Position numbers and translations under genes: made by a program. Positions 58,984 to 64,000 of a stretch of 64,000 bases of DNA are shown piece after piece; position 1 is the stretch's first letter, and each line of letters starts with the position of its first letter. This DNA is from Sarcocystis neurona (Eukaryota; Apicomplexa; Conoidasida; Eucoccidiorida; Sarcocystidae), in assembly GCA_000727475.1 (NCBI GenBank), contig KL647296.1:1966388-2030387 (forward strand). The letters are read 5' to 3'. Under the pieces are notes generated by a model. The model ran no database searches. It saw only the letters and a program-made list of their open reading frames with translations, and was not told where the DNA came from.

Positions 58984-60350
58984 TTAGTGGATTTTCCCCT
59001 GAATAATGCTACCTGCTCTTCGCTGTGACCGTTTTCGCATATTTAATTTGTTTGGTAGAGGCGACTTCCCGCCCACACAGTCAATATTTCCCACCTCAGC
59101 CCCCGGGCCCTTTCCTTCTAACCCTTCCACTTTTGGCATCTTCTCCGCCCGTTTCTTGAAAGCCTCTTTTTGTGCCGAAACGCCTGAGTTGACTTTCTCT
59201 CCTTTCCTTCCCATGCGATTTATCAGCACCTGTTCTAGCTCATACGCACCAGGCACACCAGAGCACCTTACAGCATCCTCTCCCTCGTATGCAGACAAGA
59301 AACAGAGCTTCCCTATAGCTGTTGTTTTCCACCGCAGACGAAGCGCTTATCGTGGCACAAAGTGAAGAAATGCTTCCTGTTTGAATCACACCTAAAAGGA
59401 GTGAAAGTATAGAATGGGCGAACGGCGCAGCCTACATGAACAGTTCTCGCCTAGCTTACGCATGCATGCGATGCACACATGTGTGAGCACGGATCTACAT
59501 GCACGGCTACATTGTGGTTAACGCCACTCTACGCAGAAAGTGCCGCGCCGCCACACTATCAAGCATTTTCCTCTCTTTTCGCACGTGCGTCTGTACGTTT
59601 TTGCTCATGAGGACGCGAGATAAGCGCCGTGGCTTGTGTGCGAGATATTACGTGACTACTGCAGCCTTTTGATCGGGAAACTGCTGTAACTCTGTCCATC
59701 CACGCAGGGTTCCCTGCTGAAGAAAACAACAAAATATGTTACGTTTTGGTATAAGAGCCTTACTCCCTCCCGCATTTGCTTGCCACACTGCTGCTGTGCA
59801 AATTTTGTGAGTGTGTGTTGCACTGTGCACCCGTATGTTGACCGGTGTCCTTTCACAGCGCATGAGCATGCATGATGCGTCTTTCTCGTTTTCCTACACG
59901 GATGTCTGTTTTTATCTGCAACTTCACTTTTTAATGAACGTGTCCTCTGGCTTTACGGGTACTTTTGTATTATGTAGACTTCGTCACCGGCTTTGCAGGC
60001 CCTCCTCTGTAACTTAGCTCACTACTTGAGACAGTAAAATTTCTCTTTAAAGCTTTATAGTGGAAAGATCTGCTTGTTTGCGTAGTATGTCCGGGGTCTT
60101 CTTCCCTGGCTTCGAATACTTGGAAAGTCCGACGTACGGCACAGCTTTCCGTCCACCGGCCGTTTCCGTACTTCAAGAAGAAGCTTGCGAGTTCTTTGTC
60201 GCATTCCTGCATCGGGGGAGAAGCCCCTTCCACTCTCCCTTTCGTTGATGTTTTGTCAGCACTCCAGCCAACATTGCCGAGGGGGAAGAGGGCAGCACAG
60301 GATGCCAGGAGAGCACCGCGCAAGTTGCGTGGAGTGCCCTGGCAAAACAT
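58984..60350 (-). CDS. Three-exon gene of unknown function, about 237 residues
   Basis: Exons 60350-60023, 59716-59660 and 59312-58984. Donors GTGAGC and GTAGTC, acceptors TTGTTTTCTTCAG and CAGCTATAG; phases agree at both junctions and the stop is at 58984. Starts at ATG 60350 with a hydrophobic stretch (GALLASCAALFPLGNVGWS, about residues 12-30) that could be a signal or mitochondrial targeting sequence. It continues with CDKELASFFLKYGNGRWTES and a Lys/Arg-rich C-terminal exon (VLINRMGRKGEKVNSGVSAQ and KLNMRKRSQRRAG). No family recognised. The second exon could be read in another frame with a nearby 27-bp micro-exon, but the phase argument favours the model given. It is divergent from the gene starting at 60528. 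Confidence 0.6.
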
Positions 60351-60527
60351 GACGGCGTGCAGCTGACAGCGCCAGCAGTGGCCGGTGGACGAGGATGCGT
60401 CGTTAGAAGTAAAGCTGTGTAGAGTTTAGAAAGACCATGAGCACTTCCACAAGAGAAGTAGCAGTTATCGCAGCTGCGCACTGGCGCACAACGAACGTCC
60501 AGTAGCACACTACCGGCAGTAGGGAAG
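60351..60527. promoter_or_regulatory. Short intergenic region between two divergent genes, presumed bidirectional promoter
   Basis: About 177 bp separate the proposed start codons on opposite strands. The sequence is GC-balanced with no microsatellite and no obvious motif. Transcription start sites cannot be read from the sequence. Confidence 0.35.
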
Positions 60528-63500
60528 GTGAGAGACAAGCACGCAGAAGAAACACCTTCTTCGCGCAAGCCAAGGACAGACGGCTCCGACATGCTAAAAC
60601 CATGCTTCGCTACGTCTTCAGGAGAACCCCTGCTGCGAAGGATGTTTTTGTGGCAGCTCTTATTGCTACTGCCGTCAGACGGCTTCCTGGCGCGCGTGCC
60701 AGTATTCCACTACAGCGTGCATTGTAGCTGCTGTGGGCGCTTCCGCAGATATTTGAGACGGCTGGCAATTTTTCTGCTGTTTTATTTGCGTTCCGTTGAC
60801 CTGTGTTCCGCAGCCCCTCAAACCGTCTCGCACACTCCACGTTTCGAGCGAATAGATCTTTTCACTTCATGTCACGGTCGCGCACGTCCCCTTCTGATGG
60901 CACACCCACTCCCGTCGTCTCGCTCTCCGTACGCTTCTTTCTTTTCTTCGGAATTTGCCCTTGCTTCCCCCGCAAGTGTTTATCTGGGGAGCAGCAGGCG
61001 AAGCCGATCCTCTCTGAAGCGAGCTGCACCAGGGCTGCTGCTCTGTGTTCCTTCTCGTTGTTGCCATGCGGCCCACAGACACGAAGAGGACCTGAACAAA
61101 AATTCTTCTATTTATTCTGCCGTTCTCCGTAGGCCGAATGGGGGTCTTGGAGAGTTCTTCCGTCCCATCCAGTCCCATCAATCTATTGCTGCCTCCATGA
61201 CAAGAAGCAGCAAAGGACTGCTCGACGACTTGCGACGTTTGAGAAGTTCTCTCTTCACCGTTCATCGTCGTCGTAAGGTCGTCTGCAGCACGGCCGACTG
61301 CAGTGGCACAAGTGGCCATCATCCCGTCCAAACTAATGGGCATTGCATTTGTAGCCAAACAGGTGTGCGCAAGGTTGAAAAAGGGGTGAAGATCAGAAAC
61401 AGCGGCTACCGCAGCACTTGCCTCAATAGCAACGCTGTCGAAAGCTCAGAGAGTCCGGCCTGCAATTTTGCGCCTACTTCTGAGGATTATAGCGTGAGGC
61501 ACGTGAAGAGCGGAACAGAGAGGAACGTGGAGCCTCTTGTTGAAAACTGCCGTGTTCCCACCAGCAGTTCTACTGGTGTTGACAGCACCTGGTGCAGCCG
61601 GGGACCTACGCGACGATGTGAGGGTTTGGAATTCACGAAGGGCAGCTGTTTTTTCGAAGAGAGCACAGCAACGGAAATTCTCTGCAGTCTTCCCGCCGAG
61701 CCACATGAAGAAAACTCGGGAGCGCCTCCGGAAGCCTTGCGTGCTTCCCAGCAGAGTGACAGCGGCAGCCCAAGCAACGGCAGCAGCAGCGGCCGCCGCA
61801 GCGCCAGAAGCGTCCAGAGCAGCGCTAGCGGCAGCAGCTGCGCGCGCGACGGCAGCGACGAGGGCGACCGCAGCACCGACAGGCATGAAGAAGACAGCAA
61901 GGGAAGTGCGTGTACTACTCATCCGAAAGGAAAGGGCATTCTGACCTGGCTTTCAGATGCCGTGACTCGTGCGCGTGTGAGTCTCTTGTGTGAAGAGCGA
62001 AGCGCGTGGTCGAACGCCGCATTCTTTATAGTAGAGCCAAAGCCCTTGCGTGACGCACGGCACTCGCGCATTTTCACTCTTGCCTTCCCCTGTGCTCTGA
62101 ACGAGATGACCTACGCAGAAGGACCAGTGAACGCTGCATAGGGTCAGCACTCGTAAAGCGCCCCCGTACTGCACACGGGATCTGGACAACTTATCGAACA
62201 GGGCGGGCGGTGTCGGGGTGTGTGGGAGGGTGGGAGGATGGCGGGGTCGTTGCGGCGGGACGCCGCTGAACGTAGGTTGGTGTGGCGTGCACCAGCCCTG
62301 CTGTTGGCGTATATTCGTTAGAAGCGGGTGCCTTCTCAAGTGGGACTTGTCGCCCAATCTAAAGGATGTTACACTGCGTTTCTCCACAGCCACAGAGGGG
62401 GGCGGCAGGCCCTCCGGGCGCCAGTTGACGTGGACGTTCGCCTTGCTCAGCTTGGAAGTATTGGCCGACGTGTCTCGGGAAAATGTCGACTTGTATGTGT
62501 TGAAGCTGTCTGTCTGCTCTATGTGTCTGCGTTGTCAGCGTGCACCTGTAAACAGTATGACCCACCTTTATCCGGAGCTTGGGCAGACCTGTGTGGACCC
62601 CACTGCGGTGCGTGTGTCACTCCCCGCACTTTCTTCGTGCTGTGGCTCGTTTCGGCTGCAGCTCCGCACACGGGGCGGCGGCAGCGCTGGCGACGTGAAG
62701 GTGGCGTTGTCGCGAGCTCAGCGTTGTTCACAGGTCACACTCTGCTGCAGTTTACTTCCCTGTGTGTCTGCAGCTCGAGCAGTTGGTGGAAACGACCAAC
62801 ATGCTTCTTGAGCAGCAAGGAAGCACGAACCGTCTGTATTTGGTTATGCCTCTTACAAGGAAACCGTCTCCAGGTGAGTTGGATGCCGTCTTCGTCTGCG
62901 GTTTTCCTTCACGTCGCGATAATACACAAAGACGTAAGAAGACGCAATTTCCTCTCCGATTTTCGTATATCTACCGGGGCTACCGAAGGAAGATGTATGA
63001 GTGTACGTGCTTGTATAGCCTTTCTTCCCTCTTGAGAGCTTGTTTGAGACGTTGGCCTTCGCAGTCTCTGCGGGCGCAGCCCGGTGATCAGACGGGATGC
63101 TCGCGCGTTCTCGCGTCTACACCGTTGTGAAGACCGGGTAGTTGGCACTAATCAAGACTCCTGACTATTCCGCTGGTGTTGGTAAAGTTACACTCGTCGA
63201 AAAAGGTGAGTTACCTCGGGACCACCAGCTTGGCAACTGCATGAACTAGGCGCAGCAGGCAACACGTGTGCGAGCCTCCACACTGCTGTCTGCGTCGTCG
63301 CCGCATCACTCCTCTGTTCCTTCACTTCCGCTTGCTTCACACGCCAGTCGCGCTTCTGCATCTTTGCGCGGTACATTTGCTAGTGCTGGGCTGCAACTCC
63401 TTCTTCGTTTGGCGCTGCAGCTGCATCTGCTGCTGCTGACCCGTCCCACCAGCTGCTGCCTCTGTGTGTGTGGGTGCGGAGTGTGAGAGAGAGGGGCCTC

Positions 63501-64000
63501 CTCTTTGTAGACGCCTGCGCCAATTCGCCCTTATCGTTTTCATACTCACGTTCGTAGAAAACTGTAGGAACTGCTGCGACACTGGGGGACCTCTGCGAAG
63601 TGAAGCCTTAGAGGCCTTTCTTTGGCGGAAATGTGAGAGGCCCGGGCATCAGGACTACACTGCGGTGGTCCGTATGGACTGCTGAGCTAGGTCACACGGG
63701 CGCGTGTATCGATTAAAGCTTGTCACTGACCAGAGATGGAAGAGGAGTTTGCGCACAACCTACGCATCTGGCAAGAAGGTACACAGACGGCATGGAAAAC
63801 GTGCAGTCACCCAGTAGGTAACCGTCGAAGACGACGAAGAATGGCGGCGGACCGGGCTTTTCCCTGTGTTCACAAGTTTGCCCATCCGCACGAAGCTTCA
63901 GATCTCATAGGTGTCATGGTGGAACATACAAATTCATGCACTCAGGTCTACTTCTACTCAACTGCATGTCCACAGTCCTTTTACAACACATTGCGTCGCT
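60528..64000 (+). CDS. Large spliced gene of unknown function, runs off the right edge
   Basis: Exon 1 60528-61976 (483 codons) ends at a strong donor, CGT|GTGAGT. Exon 2 62774-62873 follows CTGCAG in the same phase and reads LEQLVETTNMLLEQQGSTNR then LYLVMPLTRKPSP, a coiled-coil-like segment, donor GTGAGT. A later exon from 63734 (acceptor GACCAG, phase-compatible) reads EEEFAHNLRIWQEG and VHKFAHPHEASDLIGVMVEH without a stop to the window end. A possible additional exon near 63149-63207 (TPDYSAGVGKVTLVEK, donor GTGAGT) does not fit the phase. Exon 1 has hydrophobic stretches at residues 39-57 and 79-92, a Ser-rich middle, and a Ser/Gly/Arg low-complexity tract near residues 405-440. Start may be residue 1, 22 or 39. 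Not recognised; a membrane or secretory protein is possible. Confidence 0.5.

Noticed and set aside
60173..60592. 139-codon minus-strand ORF
   Set aside because: Wrong-frame shadow of exon 1 of the 58984-60350 gene.

Overview
The window reads as nuclear DNA of a coccidian apicomplexan, most likely an eimeriid (Eimeria or Cyclospora type). The reasons are spliced genes with canonical GT/AG introns, very abundant CAG/CTG trinucleotide tracts that become Ala, Gln, Ser or Leu runs when translated, and (TA)n, (CATA)n and (GATA)n arrays. It is also divided into a repeat-rich segment (about 1-25 kb) and a largely repeat-poor segment (about 27-64 kb). That alternation is known for Eimeria chromosomes. 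The genus itself is an inference. No rRNA, tRNA, CRISPR, transposase or telomere repeat could be supported.

Region 1-24 kb is one minus-strand gene: a SKI2-family RNA helicase, the exosome-cofactor helicase of cytoplasmic 3'-5' mRNA decay. I reconstruct eleven exons with matching phases (559-23790). The C-terminal end lies beyond the left edge. About 4.2 kb of coding sequence is spread over 23 kb, and the introns are filled with microsatellites, GA-rich minisatellites, a 1.4-kb GATA array and CAG arrays. One intron appears to use a GC donor, and one carries a decayed copy of half of exon 6.

Region 24-31.5 kb has low gene density, with weak evidence for a plus-strand membrane-protein gene (25.8-27.6 kb). 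At 31.5-34.0 kb lies a clear two-exon Peptidase_M50B-like membrane metalloprotease (plus). At 34.5-42 kb there are pieces of unrecognised genes on both strands. At 42.0-44.2 kb (minus) an ORF carries a lipoyl domain of the 2-oxoglutarate dehydrogenase E2 (dihydrolipoamide succinyltransferase) type, but I could not find the catalytic core to its left.

Region 44-56 kb contains several short direct duplications and a set of phase-compatible plus-strand exons. It ends in a large exon encoding six LNR (Lin-12/Notch) modules (54.3-55.9 kb), which may be the 3' end of the same gene. At 57-64 kb there is a candidate plus-strand gene (57.9-58.7), a three-exon minus-strand gene of unknown function (58984-60350), and a long plus-strand gene (60528 to beyond the window end). 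The last two start head-to-head about 180 bp apart.

The functional genes recognised are unrelated to each other (RNA decay, membrane proteolysis, mitochondrial TCA cycle, disulfide-rich secretory protein). Nothing suggests an operon-like or defence system. Exon boundaries were found by eye from splice signals, phase and coding character, and they need transcript confirmation.
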